The position numbers and the translations under genes are program-made. A stretch of 63,217 nt of DNA, from assembly GCA_029209985.1 (NCBI GenBank), contig JARGNZ010000017.1, positions 1-63,217 of the forward strand, given 5' to 3'. The notes under the pieces are model-generated. The model worked only from the letters and a program-made list of their open reading frames with translations, did no database searches and was not told the origin of the DNA. This stretch comes from Parvibaculaceae bacterium. Lineage in GTDB: Bacteria > Pseudomonadota > Alphaproteobacteria > Parvibaculales > Parvibaculaceae. Positions 28,399 to 37,861 of the stretch are shown one piece after another. The stretch's first letter is position 1, and every line of letters starts with the position of its first letter.

Positions 28399-29184
28399 AT
28401 GTCGACAACAGAGCCCACACCACTTGCCAAGCCACTCATCAAACCCTTGATCGTCATTCCAGCCCGCATGGCGTCTATTCGGTTGCCCGGCAAACCGTTG
28501 GCCGATATTTGTGGCGCGCCCATGATTGTCCAAGTGTGGCGCCGGGCTTGTGAGGCAAATGTGGGCCGTGTCATCGTGGCGTGTTCAGAACAAGAAGTCG
28601 CCGATGTCGTACATGCGGCGGGGGGCGAAGCGATCATGACAGATCCGAACCATCCCTCCGGCACCGACCGGGTGCATGAGGTCGTGGAACAGGTGGACCC
28701 CCAAGGGGCGATTGAGCGGGTGATCAACGTCCAAGGGGATTTGCCGGCCTTAGATCCCAGTCTCATTCAGCAAGCAAACGCATTGCTCGATGATTCAGCG
28801 GTCGATATGTCCACGCTGGCGGCCGCCATTACCGACGAGCAAGAAAAAACCAATCCCAATGTCGTTAAAGCCATTGTCAGCGCGTCCCAAGACGGCAGCT
28901 CAAAAGGGGGGCGCGCCCTCTATTTCAGCCGTGCAACAGCACCCTATGGGGATGGCCCGCTTTACCATCACATCGGGCTTTATGGGTTTCGCCGCTCCGC
29001 TTTGCGCCATTTTGTCAGCATGCCACCGTCTCCGTTGGAGCTGCGCGAGAAGCTGGAGCAATTGCGCGCCCTTGAAGCGGGCATGCGTATCGATGTGGGG
29101 TTCGTTGACACGGTTCCTCACGGTGTTGATACTCCTGCGGACTTGGAAAAAGCCCGTGCCATGCTAAAAAATAAAAGCGCGTAA
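28399..29184 (+). CDS. kdsB: 3-deoxy-manno-octulosonate cytidylyltransferase KdsB
   Basis: A 261-residue CMP-Kdo synthase that activates Kdo for the lipopolysaccharide inner core. Motifs: [20 protein letters not shown] (nucleotide-binding Arg/Lys), [18 protein letters not shown] (metal Asp), [10 protein letters not shown] and the C-terminal [14 protein letters not shown] 28399 gives a normal N-terminus with a Pro/Lys lead of about 16 residues. An earlier in-frame TTG at 28363 is less likely. pheA follows 54 bases later. Confidence 0.95.
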   Translation: MSTTEPTPLAKPLIKPLIVIPARMASIRLPGKPLADICGAPMIVQVWRRACEANVGRVIVACSEQEVADVVHAAGGEAIMTDPNHPSGTDRVHEVVEQVDPQGAIERVINVQGDLPALDPSLIQQANALLDDSAVDMSTLAAAITDEQEKTNPNVVKAIVSASQDGSSKGGRALYFSRATAPYGDGPLYHHIGLYGFRRSALRHFVSMPPSPLELREKLEQLRALEAGMRIDVGFVDTVPHGVDTPADLEKARAMLKNKSA

Positions 29185-29238
29185 GGGCTTCTCCGCGTTT
29201 CATTCCTACCCATTCACAGCGAAAGCAGACAAGATCTC

Positions 29239-30114
29239 ATGAGCACGAAAACCATCCCGGAAAACATCATCGCCTTCCAAGGCGAACCTGGCGCCAACTC
29301 GCATATCGCGTGTCGGCAAGCCTTTCCGGATATGGACGTGTTGCCGTGCCGCACATTTGAAGATGCTTTCGCGGCCCTGCAAGAAGGCAAAGCCAGCCTT
29401 GCGATGATCCCCATTGAAAATTCTGTGGCAGGGCGCGTGGCAGACATTCACCACCTCCTGCCAAATTCGCGAAGCTACATCATTGGCGAGCATTTTCTGC
29501 CCATCAGCCACCAGCTCTTAGGCGTCAAAGGTGCCCCGCTCTCTGGGGTCAAACATGTGCAGTCCCATGTCATGGCGTTGGGTCAGTGTCGCAATCTCAT
29601 TGCAGAGCTTGGCCTACATGCGCACATCGGTGCAGATACCGCCGGGTCTGCGCGTGAGATTGCTGATCTGGGCGACCCAGCCCGCGCGGCGATTGCCACA
29701 GAGCTTGCAGCCGAAATATACGGTTTGGATATTTTGCAGGCCGACATTGAAGACGAGACCTATAACACGACCCGCTTCCTCATCATGGCTGCGAACCCAG
29801 ATGATGCAGAGCCTGAAGAAGCTCCCGTGATCACCACCTTTGTGTTCCGCACGCGCAACGTGCCAGCTGCGCTATATAAAGCCATGGGCGGCTTTGCCAC
29901 GAATGGCATTAATATGACGAAGTTGGAAAGTTATCAGTTGGGCGGCTCGTTCTCTGCGACGCAATTCTATGCAGATATTGAAGGCCATCCCTCAGACCGG
30001 AATGTGCGCTTGGCGCTTGAAGAGCTGGAGTTCTTCACCTCAGAGCTAAAAATTCTAGGGGTCTACAAGGCCTCTCCCATGCGTGTGCACTTAGAAGAGG
30101 CCGCTGCAGATTAG
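29239..30114 (+). CDS. pheA: Prephenate dehydratase PheA
   Basis: A 291-residue monofunctional prephenate dehydratase that makes phenylpyruvate for phenylalanine synthesis. The N-terminal catalytic domain starts with AFQGEPGANSH and includes MIPIENSVAGRV and the ETYNTTRFLIM motif with the catalytic Thr. A C-terminal ACT domain (about 205-285) with KLESYQLGGSF would bind phenylalanine for feedback inhibition. It is convergent with nudC, 6 bases between the stops. No chorismate mutase domain is present. Confidence 0.95.
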   Translation: MSTKTIPENIIAFQGEPGANSHIACRQAFPDMDVLPCRTFEDAFAALQEGKASLAMIPIENSVAGRVADIHHLLPNSRSYIIGEHFLPISHQLLGVKGAPLSGVKHVQSHVMALGQCRNLIAELGLHAHIGADTAGSAREIADLGDPARAAIATELAAEIYGLDILQADIEDETYNTTRFLIMAANPDDAEPEEAPVITTFVFRTRNVPAALYKAMGGFATNGINMTKLESYQLGGSFSATQFYADIEGHPSDRNVRLALEELEFFTSELKILGVYKASPMRVHLEEAAAD

Positions 30115-30120
30115 TCTGGC

Positions 30121-31065
30121 TTACCAGTCTTCAACGAAGGCTTTCACCAGATGGTGTGCGATAGCAAATGGCGGCGGCACAAAGAAGTTGTCGCCTTCTC
30201 CGCGCAGTGCAGCCGCCAGTTCCGTGCGGGTAAACCACCGTCCGCCTGAAAGCTCAACCCCATCAAGCTCAAAGTCCATGCTTTCGGCTTCCGCCATGCA
30301 CCCAATCATCAAAGAAGCTGGGAATGGCCAAGGTTGCGTGGAGTGATAGCGCACAGCATTCGTGCCAATTTTGGCTTCTTCGTCCAATTCGCGCGCAACC
30401 GCTTCTTCAATACTTTCGCCCGGTTCCATAAACCCAGCGAGGGCTGAAAACATGCCTTTGGGGAAGCCGCGTTGGCGGCCCAAAAAGGCATTGTTTTCGT
30501 AAGTAGCCAGCATAATAACAACCGGGTCTGTCCGTGGAAAATGTTCTGTTTTACAGGCCCCGCATTCCCGCTTGTATCCGCCTTCTGCGAGCGTAGATTT
30601 TGCCCCGCACGTTGCGCAATGCATGTGCGATACATGCCAATGAACCATCGCTTTTGCTTGCGCCATAATGGCCATATCGCCTGCGGGCAACGCTTCTGCC
30701 ATGCCAAGGCCGCGCAAATCTTCAAACTCTCCCATGCCTTTTAGGGGGCCTTGATTGGCAGGGTCTGGGGCATCAGAAATATCGATGGCAAAAAGGGCTT
30801 TGCCACGCTTGTTGATGCCGAGAAATATAATCAGCGGTTCAGGGCCAGCCAGCGGCAATACTTGTGCTTTCGGCATCCATCCCACGTCCTTGCCTTCACC
30901 CGGCGACATTTCAGGCAAAATCAAAGGCATTTGGCGCCACATCGGCACGAAGAGGCTGGTGGCATCGTCCATTTTTTCAGCCAAATACGCAGGGTCTGCG
31001 CGTAAATGTCCGGCGCGATCGAGCGGGGAATTGGCAAATACATGGGGGTTTAACGGGAGAGGCAT
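30121..31065 (-). CDS. nudC: NAD(H) pyrophosphatase / RNA decapping Nudix enzyme NudC
   Basis: A 314-residue NudC. It has an N-terminal domain beginning NPHVFANSPLDRAGHL, a four-cysteine zinc ribbon (HCATCG and ECGACK), and a Nudix box GFMEPGESIEEAVARELDEE in which the late conserved Gly is Lys. After it comes the NudC marker QPWPFPASLM. It cleaves NADH to NMNH and AMP, and in homologues removes NAD caps from RNA. ATG 31065 with GGAAAC upstream fits the family. A longer frame extends back over the SRP RNA region and was rejected. Confidence 0.93.
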   Translation of the reverse strand: MPLPLNPHVFANSPLDRAGHLRADPAYLAEKMDDATSLFVPMWRQMPLILPEMSPGEGKDVGWMPKAQVLPLAGPEPLIIFLGINKRGKALFAIDISDAPDPANQGPLKGMGEFEDLRGLGMAEALPAGDMAIMAQAKAMVHWHVSHMHCATCGAKSTLAEGGYKRECGACKTEHFPRTDPVVIMLATYENNAFLGRQRGFPKGMFSALAGFMEPGESIEEAVARELDEEAKIGTNAVRYHSTQPWPFPASLMIGCMAEAESMDFELDGVELSGGRWFTRTELAAALRGEGDNFFVPPPFAIAHHLVKAFVEDW

Positions 31066-31251
31066 ATGAGTTTCCTGCAAATTATTTTTCGCGAGGGTAC
31101 TGGAGCGCCCGCTTTGCTGCAAGGTTGATCGACGCAGGCCGCTCGCCGGGCCGGATTCCAGCAAAATAGGGCGCAGCTTGCCGCTTCGCCGCCCGCCAAA
31201 GGCGAGAAACATTTTATTCTGATAGAATCGTCGCAAATCATCGGAAGACAC

Positions 31252-31282
31252 TTGCCTTTTGGGCCTATAAGCCTGATATACT
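31252..31282 (+). promoter_or_regulatory. Probable sigma-70 promoter of the SRP RNA gene
   Basis: TATACT at 31277-31282 lies 6 bases before the RNA 5' end, with TTGCCT at 31252-31257 (spacer 19, or 18 for the shifted TGCCTT). The -10 fit and position are good, the -35 is only fair. Confidence 0.5.
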
Positions 31283-31288
31283 TGCCTT

Positions 31289-31384
31289 GAGAGGTTGGCA
31301 ATGGACGAGTCCCTCGCCAATCCGGTCAGGTCCGAAAGGAAGCAGCCGTAACGAGTCCGGCTCGGGTCGTTCGTCCAGCCTCTC
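31289..31384 (+). ncRNA. ffs: Signal recognition particle 4.5S-type RNA
   Basis: A small bacterial SRP RNA. It contains the conserved Ffh-binding domain GGTCAGGTCCGAAAGGAAGC AG... (tip loop GGAA with the symmetric loop). The termini GAGAGG (31289-31294) and CCTCTC (31379-31384) close the long hairpin, with GGACGAG... and its complement inside. It binds Ffh for co-translational membrane targeting. It is located just before dnaX, a common alphaproteobacterial order. Confidence 0.95.
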
Positions 31385-31462
31385 ACTTCATTAGCCGCCC
31401 GGATGAGCCGACCGGCTAGGATGGCCTATTGGATTAATCGTCAAGCAGCAAAGGGAACAATC

Positions 31463-33370
31463 ATGAGCGATGGGTTCCCTGATGAAAATGCGCATGACGA
31501 AGAACCACCGCACATTCCAGATCCAGACACAGAGCCGGGCTTTGGCCTGCTTGGTGGCGAAGGCGACGCCCCAGCTTCTAAGTCACAAGAGGGCTACCGT
31601 GTTCTTGCGCGCAAATATCGCCCCACCAATTTTGATGATCTAATCGGCCAAGAAGCCATGGTGCGCACCCTTTCAAATGCATTTGAAAGCGGTCGGATTG
31701 CACATGCCTTTATGCTGACGGGGGTGCGCGGTGTGGGTAAAACCACAACGGCGCGTATTTTGGCCCGCGCCCTCAACTATACAACAGGCACAGGCGATAA
31801 GAATGGGGAAAACCCCAGTATTGATCTGGGAGAGAAGGGCGTGCACTGCGACGCCATCATGGAAAGCCGCCACCCAGACATCATTGAAATGGATGCCGCG
31901 TCGCGTACCGGTATCGATGACATTCGAGAAATCATCGAAAGCGTGCGCTATTTACCCACCAGTGCCCGCTATAAAGTCTACATCATCGATGAGGTGCACA
32001 TGCTCTCCAAGGCAGCCTTTAACGGGTTGCTGAAAACGTTGGAAGAGCCGCCAGAGCACGTGAAATTCATTTTTGCGACCACCGAAATTCGCAAAGTGCC
32101 TGTAACCGTTTTGTCCCGGTGTCAGCGATTTGATCTGCGCCGTCTTTCATCAGAAGAGCTTGTCGGCTTGCTTGGGTCTGTTTGCGAAAAAGAGGGCGTC
32201 ACCGCTGAACCGCAAGCGCTTGCAATGATGGCCCGCGCGGCGGAAGGGTCTGCACGGGATGGACTGTCCTTGTTGGACCAAGCCATTGCTCACGGTGCCG
32301 GTACGGTAAAAGAAGACGACATTCGCGATATGTTAGGTCTGGCAGATCGGGCGCGGGTTTTCGACCTGTTCGACCATCTCATGAAAGGCAACATCGCAGA
32401 CGCATTGGGCGAGTTGCGCGAGCAATATAACACTGGGGCCGATCCGGCGGTGGTGCTGACTGACCTTGCAGAATTATGCCATTGGCTCACCCGCCTCAAA
32501 TTGGTGGAAAGTGCCGCCGACGATATGGCTGTGACAGAAACCGAACGCGTACGCGGCAAGGAAATGGCGTCCAGTTTGCCCGTCCGTGTTCTGTCCCGCA
32601 CATGGCAGATGTTGCTTAAAGGCATTGCAGAAGTACAAACCGCTGCAAAACCGATCGCAGCGGCTGAAATGGTTATGGTGCGTATCGCCTATGTCGCCGA
32701 GCAGCCAAGCCCTGAAGACCTTGCTGCCCGTTTTGCTAATGCAACGCCTCCCACAGGTGGTGGTGCAAGCACCGGCGGCGGTGGTGGTGGAAGTGGAGGC
32801 GGTGGCTCTGTCTCCGCAATGGGGTCTCACCGTATCGGCTCTGTCGCCATTCCACAGTCTACACCGCGTGCGATGAGCCCTGCGGCACCGTACCCTGCAA
32901 ATGATCAAGGGCAACACCTGACCGTTGCGGTAAAAACATTTGAAGACTTGCTAGAGCTTGCCAAAAGCAAACGCGCGATCCGCTTGGCACACATGCTTGA
33001 AACAGAAGTGCGCTTGGTACATTTCGAGCCGGGGCGCATTGAAATTGGGGCCTCAGAAGAAGCCACAAAACTGGTCCCACGTTTGGCCGAGGCTTTGCGC
33101 GATTGGACCGGATCTCGGTGGCTCGTGTCCGTTGCTCGCAAAGAGAGCGGCGCAGATACCGTGCGCGAGCAAGAGCAAACCCACAAAGATATATTGCGCG
33201 ATGAAGCGCGTGAGGACCCGATCGTCAAAGCCGTGTTGGAAACATTCCCCGGCGCAGAGATTGTTGATGTCCGCTTGCCGTTTGATGTCGAAGAAGAAGC
33301 CGACGAGGAATGGCAACCTGAAGCCCTTGAAGGGGTGCAGGATGGATACGATATATTCGAAGACGACTAA
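31463..33370 (+). CDS. dnaX: DNA polymerase III subunits gamma/tau DnaX
   Basis: A 635-residue clamp-loader ATPase. Walker A is GVRGVGKTTTARI. The DIIEMDAASRTGIDDIRE block, IIDEVHMLSKAAFNG (Walker B) and SRCQRFDLRRL (sensor 1 region) follow. The zinc module is degenerate: where E. coli has four cysteines there is a single Cys (GVHCDAIMESRH), as in other alphaproteobacterial DnaX. A very Gly-rich linker (about residues 432-455) separates the clamp-loader domains from the tau-specific C-terminus. ATG 31463 has AAGGGA upstream. No A AAA AAG slip site was seen, so gamma may not be made by that route. Confidence 0.95.
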   Translation: MSDGFPDENAHDEEPPHIPDPDTEPGFGLLGGEGDAPASKSQEGYRVLARKYRPTNFDDLIGQEAMVRTLSNAFESGRIAHAFMLTGVRGVGKTTTARILARALNYTTGTGDKNGENPSIDLGEKGVHCDAIMESRHPDIIEMDAASRTGIDDIREIIESVRYLPTSARYKVYIIDEVHMLSKAAFNGLLKTLEEPPEHVKFIFATTEIRKVPVTVLSRCQRFDLRRLSSEELVGLLGSVCEKEGVTAEPQALAMMARAAEGSARDGLSLLDQAIAHGAGTVKEDDIRDMLGLADRARVFDLFDHLMKGNIADALGELREQYNTGADPAVVLTDLAELCHWLTRLKLVESAADDMAVTETERVRGKEMASSLPVRVLSRTWQMLLKGIAEVQTAAKPIAAAEMVMVRIAYVAEQPSPEDLAARFANATPPTGGGASTGGGGGGSGGGGSVSAMGSHRIGSVAIPQSTPRAMSPAAPYPANDQGQHLTVAVKTFEDLLELAKSKRAIRLAHMLETEVRLVHFEPGRIEIGASEEATKLVPRLAEALRDWTGSRWLVSVARKESGADTVREQEQTHKDILRDEAREDPIVKAVLETFPGAEIVDVRLPFDVEEEADEEWQPEALEGVQDGYDIFEDD

Positions 33371-33393
33371 TGTTTTGGTAAAGGAGAGGTCCC

Positions 33394-33717
33394 GTGAAGG
33401 GTATTGGCGACATCATGAAACAAGCCCGCGAGCTGCAATCTAAGCTTGCTGATAGTCAAAAAATGCTGGAAGAGCTTGAAGTGACTGGCGTTGCAGCGGC
33501 AGGCATGGTTGAAGTTGTGCTCTCTGGTAAGGGCGTAATGAAATCAATGAAGATCGATCCGTCATTGATCAAACCCGACGAAGCCGAAATCCTCGAAGAC
33601 CTCATTTTGGCCGCTCATTCAGATGCAAAAGCAAAAGCGGAAGCGGCGACCGAAGAAAAAATGAAAGAGCTAACCGGCGGCATGCCTTTGCCCCCCGGTA
33701 TGAACTTTGGCCTCTAG
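33394..33717 (+). CDS. ybaB: Nucleoid-associated protein YbaB/EbfC
   Basis: A 107-residue YbaB/EbfC family DNA-binding protein: [20 protein letters not shown] helix, the central [13 protein letters not shown] strand, and the C-terminal [11 protein letters not shown]. It forms dimers that bind DNA and accompanies RecR almost universally. It starts at GTG 33394 with AGGAGAGG upstream. It lies between dnaX (23-base gap) and recR (8-base gap), surely one operon. Confidence 0.95.
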   Translation: MKGIGDIMKQARELQSKLADSQKMLEELEVTGVAAAGMVEVVLSGKGVMKSMKIDPSLIKPDEAEILEDLILAAHSDAKAKAEAATEEKMKELTGGMPLPPGMNFGL

Positions 33718-33725
33718 GATTTTCC

Positions 33726-34331
33726 ATGCGCACCCCGTTAACTGGCCCCGAAATTCAACGTCTCATCGACCTGCTCGCTAAGTTGCCGGGCCTCGGTCCA
33801 CGGTCGGCCAGACGGGCGGTGCTGCATCTGGTTAAAAAGAAAGAGTCGCTGCTGCAACCCTTATCAGAAGCGATGGTGGACGCTGCAGAAAAAGCGGTGA
33901 TCTGCACCACCTGTGGCAATGTCGATACTCGCGATCCCTGCACCATTTGCGTTGATACCCGTCGCAACGCGGCCTCCCTATGCGTGGTCGAAGACGTTGG
34001 CGATCTGTGGGCACTCGAACGTGCGGGCGCTCATAAAGGTCGCTACCATGTTTTAGGGGGCACCTTGTCCGCCCTCGATGGCATCGGTCCCGAAGACTTG
34101 CACATGGGCCGCTTGATAGAACGTGTCGCCGCCGGAGAAATTACGGAAGTCATTCTTGCGATGAATGCCACGGTCGATGGCCAAACGACCGCCCATTACA
34201 TCACCGATAAATTGGCTGGCACTGACATCACCATATCGCGGCTTGCGCACGGGGTGCCTGTGGGCGGGGAATTGGATTACCTCGACGACGGCACACTTTC
34301 TGCAGCCATGAAATCCCGCCGCCCCGTCTAA
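33726..34331 (+). CDS. recR: Recombination mediator RecR
   Basis: A 201-residue RecR: N-terminal helix-hairpin-helix ([19 protein letters not shown]), zinc site [16 protein letters not shown], Toprim domain ([30 protein letters not shown]) and the C-terminal [20 protein letters not shown]. It works with RecF/RecO to load RecA at gaps. Third gene of the dnaX operon, followed by a strong terminator. Confidence 0.96.
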   Translation: MRTPLTGPEIQRLIDLLAKLPGLGPRSARRAVLHLVKKKESLLQPLSEAMVDAAEKAVICTTCGNVDTRDPCTICVDTRRNAASLCVVEDVGDLWALERAGAHKGRYHVLGGTLSALDGIGPEDLHMGRLIERVAAGEITEVILAMNATVDGQTTAHYITDKLAGTDITISRLAHGVPVGGELDYLDDGTLSAAMKSRRPV

Positions 34332-34356
34332 GCCGCGTTCCCTCCATTGAGACATA

Positions 34357-34386
34357 AAAGGAGCGCCCATTTCTGAGCGCTCCTTT
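34357..34386. terminator. Bidirectional terminator recR / symporter
   Basis: AAAGGAGCGC and GCGCTCCTTT form a perfect 10-pair stem around CCATTTCTGA, between converging genes. Confidence 0.85.
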
Positions 34387-34404
34387 CCGTGTAAACCGGT
34401 CAGA

Positions 34405-35775
34405 CTATTCGACAGATTTTTTGCCGTCGTCCGTTTTTTTGTCCCAATATTCTTTTGTGATCCGAAACACCATCGGCCCCAAAATAATAAGCCCAATCAG
34501 GTTAGGGAGCGCCATCATGGCATTGAGCGTATCAGCCAAAAGCCAGACAAATCCTAAATCTAATGTGGCACCAACCGGAATGGCGATAACCCACACAATC
34601 CGGTAGGGCCAAATGGCTTTCACCCCAAATAGATATTGAATGGCCCGCTCGCCGTAGTACGACCAGCCCAATATGGTGGTGAAGGCAAAAACCATAATCG
34701 CCAACGACACAATCTCAGCCCCGCCCGTCAAGGTGGCGGCAAAGCCCGCGCTCGTTAACGCCGCCCCGGTTTCCCCAGATGTCCAAAGACCAGAAGTGAT
34801 GATCACCAGCCCTGTCATGGTGCAGACAATGATCGTATCAATGAAAGTGCCCAGCATCGCAATATGCCCTTGGCGCACAGGATCATCTGTTTTCGCCGCC
34901 GCATGGGCAATCGCTGCAGAGCCCATGCCTGCTTCATTGGAGAAGACACCCCGCGCCACCCCAAACCGAATGGCAGCGGCAACAGTTGCCCCGGCAAAGC
35001 CCCCCGCTGCGGCTGTTGGGTTGAACGCATGATGGAAGATTAAGTGGAAGGCCGCAGGAATTTCACTGGCATTGATCACCAGAATCGTAAACGCTGAACC
35101 AACGTAGAGCACAATCATCACAGGCACCAAAGCACCGGCCACATCGCCGATGCGTTTAATCCCACCGATGAGCACAACGCCCACCACAACCATCATCACC
35201 AGGCCGCTGATTAAAGGGTCGATGTCAAAGGTACTTTTCATGGCCGCAGCGACGGAGTTTGCTTGCACCCCGTTACCAATGCCAAAGCCAGCGATGGCGG
35301 CGAAAACAGCAAAGAGAGGCGCTAGAATAGCACCGGCAAGCGGAAATTTATCGCCTACACCTTTTTTGAGATAATACATGGGGCCACCAACATGGTTGCC
35401 ATTTTCATCGACTTCGCGGAACTGCACCGCGCACACCGCTTCGGCATATTTTGTCGCCATGCCCACAAGGGCAATCACCCACATGTAGAAAAGGGCACCT
35501 GGCCCCCCAAGAAAGATCGCCGTCGCAACCCCGGCAATATTCCCGGTGCCAACCGTTGCAGAAAGTGCGGTCATTAACGCTTTGAAGGGAGAAATATCTC
35601 CTTCGCCTGCCCGTGGCGGTGTGAACAACAGCTTGAACGCATAAAATACTTTGCGCAGGGGCATCGCCAAAAGCCCGGCCATAAGAAAGGCCCCCGTCAC
35701 CGCAAGCAAAAAGAGCATGGGAGGACCCCAAACAATCCCATTAAGTGTGCTAACAAAGTCTGTAATCATGTCCAT
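34405..35775 (-). CDS. Sodium:alanine symporter family (AGCS) protein
   Basis: A 456-residue polytopic transporter of the AGCS family. Recognised stretches are FKALMTALSATVGTGNIAGV, the GGPGALFYMWVIALVGMATK helix, GGPMYYLKKGVGDKF, and AIRFGVARGVFSNEAGMGSA. It imports alanine or glycine with Na+, and about ten to eleven helices are visible. The C-terminus is short and charged. It is likely a single-gene unit, convergent with recR and downstream of rmuC in the same direction (37-base gap). Confidence 0.92.
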   Translation of the reverse strand: MDMITDFVSTLNGIVWGPPMLFLLAVTGAFLMAGLLAMPLRKVFYAFKLLFTPPRAGEGDISPFKALMTALSATVGTGNIAGVATAIFLGGPGALFYMWVIALVGMATKYAEAVCAVQFREVDENGNHVGGPMYYLKKGVGDKFPLAGAILAPLFAVFAAIAGFGIGNGVQANSVAAAMKSTFDIDPLISGLVMMVVVGVVLIGGIKRIGDVAGALVPVMIVLYVGSAFTILVINASEIPAAFHLIFHHAFNPTAAAGGFAGATVAAAIRFGVARGVFSNEAGMGSAAIAHAAAKTDDPVRQGHIAMLGTFIDTIIVCTMTGLVIITSGLWTSGETGAALTSAGFAATLTGGAEIVSLAIMVFAFTTILGWSYYGERAIQYLFGVKAIWPYRIVWVIAIPVGATLDLGFVWLLADTLNAMMALPNLIGLIILGPMVFRITKEYWDKKTDDGKKSVE

Positions 35776-35812
35776 ATCTTCCCCCTACCTAATCCCAATA
35801 ATCATTAAGCCT

Positions 35813-37015
35813 CTAAGTCTCGCCAAGCAGGTCTGATTGTCCTGCTGCTTGAGAAGTCCCCGTCCCCGTGGGTGCTGTGGGCGGCGTCAGCGCCGGGCGC
35901 ATGTCCTCCAGCTCCACTTCTTTAATCTTCTCGCCTTTACGGATGATCTTAGCGTTAGATGTCTCAATGTCGCGAATATCTTTTTCCGCCATACCAAAGT
36001 GCTTGCGCAAATTACCAACCCGCGTATCCAAACGCTCCACATCGGCCATCATTTTCCCGACTTCTGCCTGAATGATATGCGCCTGCTCCCGCATCTGCGC
36101 ATCTTTTAAGACCGCCCGCACGGTGTTGAGCGTCGCCATCAGCGTGGTGGGCGAAACAATCCAAACCCGCGCTTGATACGACTTCGCCACAATATCAGTG
36201 AAGTTGGCGTGCAACTCCGCATATACCGCCTCCGACGGCAGGAACATCAACGCAGACTCCGCCGTTTCGCCGGGCACAATATATTTGTCGGAAATATCTT
36301 TGACATGTTTGAGTACATCGGCCCCAAATCGGCGTGCAGCCATCACTTTGTCCGCGTCATTTTCAGCATTCCGCAGGGCATGATACGCATCGAGCGGGAA
36401 CTTCGCATCAATCACAATCGGCCCCGGCGGGTTCGGCAACAGCACAACACAGTCCGCCCGTTTACCGTTGCCCAAGGTGGTTTGAAACGAATAGGCCGAC
36501 GGCGGCAGGGCGTTGCTCACCAAATCATTGAGCTGAATTTCCCCAAAGGCCCCCCGGGCTTGTTTGTTATTCAAAATATCCTGAAGCTTCAAAAATTCAG
36601 TAGACAGGCCCGTCAGGTTTTTTTGCGCATCATCAATCACACTCAACCGTTCGTTTAATTTGCCCAAGCTTTCAGAGGTCTTCTTTGTTTGCTCGGTCAT
36701 ATTGTCGGTCAGCCGTTGGGACACCCCATCCAACCGTTCGTTGAGTGTTTTATTGATCGCTTGGCTCTGCTGAACTTGGCTTTCCCCAATCCCGCTCAAC
36801 CGACCTTTAAGCTCCTCTTGGCTTTGCAACAAGCGCGCAAGCTCAACTTCCAGCATTTCTTGGCGTCGCTCTGCAGCTTCATCTTCAACAGCGGCAGGCT
36901 GCATTAAAAATCGGGCCAAAATCACCCCCAGCCCAAGGGCAAGCAAGGTGCCACCAATCGCCAAGGATAGAAGCAGAAGGTCGAGAGACCCAGCAGGGGC
37001 GGCAGTCGCAATCAT
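35813..37015 (-). CDS. rmuC: DNA recombination protein RmuC
   Basis: A 400-residue RmuC. An N-terminal transmembrane helix (DLLLLSLAIGGTLLALGLGV) is followed by a long coiled coil (about 40-150) and the nuclease-like RmuC domain, with RGAFGEIQLNDLVSNALPP, VIDAKFPLDAYHAL and LMFLPSEAVYAELHAN. RmuC limits inversions at short repeats in E. coli. ATG 37015 has AAGG 8 bases upstream. Upstream in-frame codons read into an intergenic stretch without family similarity. The C-terminal tail is Pro/Thr-rich. Confidence 0.92.
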   Translation of the reverse strand: MIATAAPAGSLDLLLLSLAIGGTLLALGLGVILARFLMQPAAVEDEAAERRQEMLEVELARLLQSQEELKGRLSGIGESQVQQSQAINKTLNERLDGVSQRLTDNMTEQTKKTSESLGKLNERLSVIDDAQKNLTGLSTEFLKLQDILNNKQARGAFGEIQLNDLVSNALPPSAYSFQTTLGNGKRADCVVLLPNPPGPIVIDAKFPLDAYHALRNAENDADKVMAARRFGADVLKHVKDISDKYIVPGETAESALMFLPSEAVYAELHANFTDIVAKSYQARVWIVSPTTLMATLNTVRAVLKDAQMREQAHIIQAEVGKMMADVERLDTRVGNLRKHFGMAEKDIRDIETSNAKIIRKGEKIKEVELEDMRPALTPPTAPTGTGTSQAAGQSDLLGET

Positions 37016-37285
37016 GAAAGTGGCCTTATAGGTTGGAAAACAAGAAGAACAGAAATAGAACCATAGCTGATTCCGTTGAGCAATCCCAACTTTGCGCCCC
37101 GCGTCAGCGGCCCTTTGTGGCCCCCGTCTCCCGTCAACCTCAATCAAATGATAGGGATCTGCCAGTCCAGAGAGAGATGTAAAACTGTAAACTCAAGAAT
37201 GTGATAATAAAATTGTTATTTAACAAAGGGTTAGAGGAAAGATGCAAGGCTTGACCTTTCCGGGTAAGCGCCTTATCTCTTCCTC

Positions 37286-37804
37286 ATGACAATACGAGAA
37301 ATCATCACTATTCCCGACCCACGCTTGAAGCAGGTTTCCGCCCCGGTAGAAACCGTAGACGATGACCTGCGCGCGTTGATGGACGATATGTTAGAGACCA
37401 TGTATGCCGCCCCCGGCATTGGCTTAGCCGCCATCCAAGTGGGTGTGCCTAAGCGGGTCATTGTCATGGATTTAGCGCCCGAGGGGGGCACCCCCGAGCC
37501 GCTTTATTTTGTAAATCCGGTCATCGAACCCACATCTGAGGAACATGCTTTCTACCAAGAGGGCTGCTTGTCGATCCCCGATGTGTATGAAGATGTAGAA
37601 CGCGCCGCTGAATGTCGGATTTCTTATCTCGACTATAATGGGGACGCGCAAACCTTAGAATGCACAGGTTTGCTGGCAACCTGCGCGCAGCACGAAATGG
37701 ACCACCTAGAAGGTGTGCTCTTCATCGATCATCTGTCGCGCCTCAAACGCACTATGGCCGTCAAAAAAGTTGCAAAACTGAAACGCGCTGCCGAAAATGC
37801 CTAA
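37286..37804 (+). CDS. def: Peptide deformylase Def
   Basis: A 172-residue peptide deformylase that removes the N-formyl group from new proteins. All three motifs are present: [17 protein letters not shown] (Cys metal ligand) and QHEMDHL (two His ligands, catalytic Glu). N-terminal PDPRLKQ is typical. Upstream of fmt by 57 bases, the usual functional pair. Confidence 0.97.
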   Translation: MTIREIITIPDPRLKQVSAPVETVDDDLRALMDDMLETMYAAPGIGLAAIQVGVPKRVIVMDLAPEGGTPEPLYFVNPVIEPTSEEHAFYQEGCLSIPDVYEDVERAAECRISYLDYNGDAQTLECTGLLATCAQHEMDHLEGVLFIDHLSRLKRTMAVKKVAKLKRAAENA

Positions 37805-37861
37805 AGGCTTTTATGGCCCCACCAGCTTTCACACATTGAATATAAGGCGATAATTCATTCC

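Noticed and set aside
31066-31386. N-terminal extension of nudC across the SRP RNA
   Set aside because: The residues do not resemble NudC, the frame crosses a structural RNA, and ATG 31065 has a good ribosome binding site.
32740-32960. Programmed frameshift site in dnaX
   Set aside because: I looked for A AAA AAG-type slip sequences around the Gly linker and found none in frame. Runs of A here are not in the right phase.
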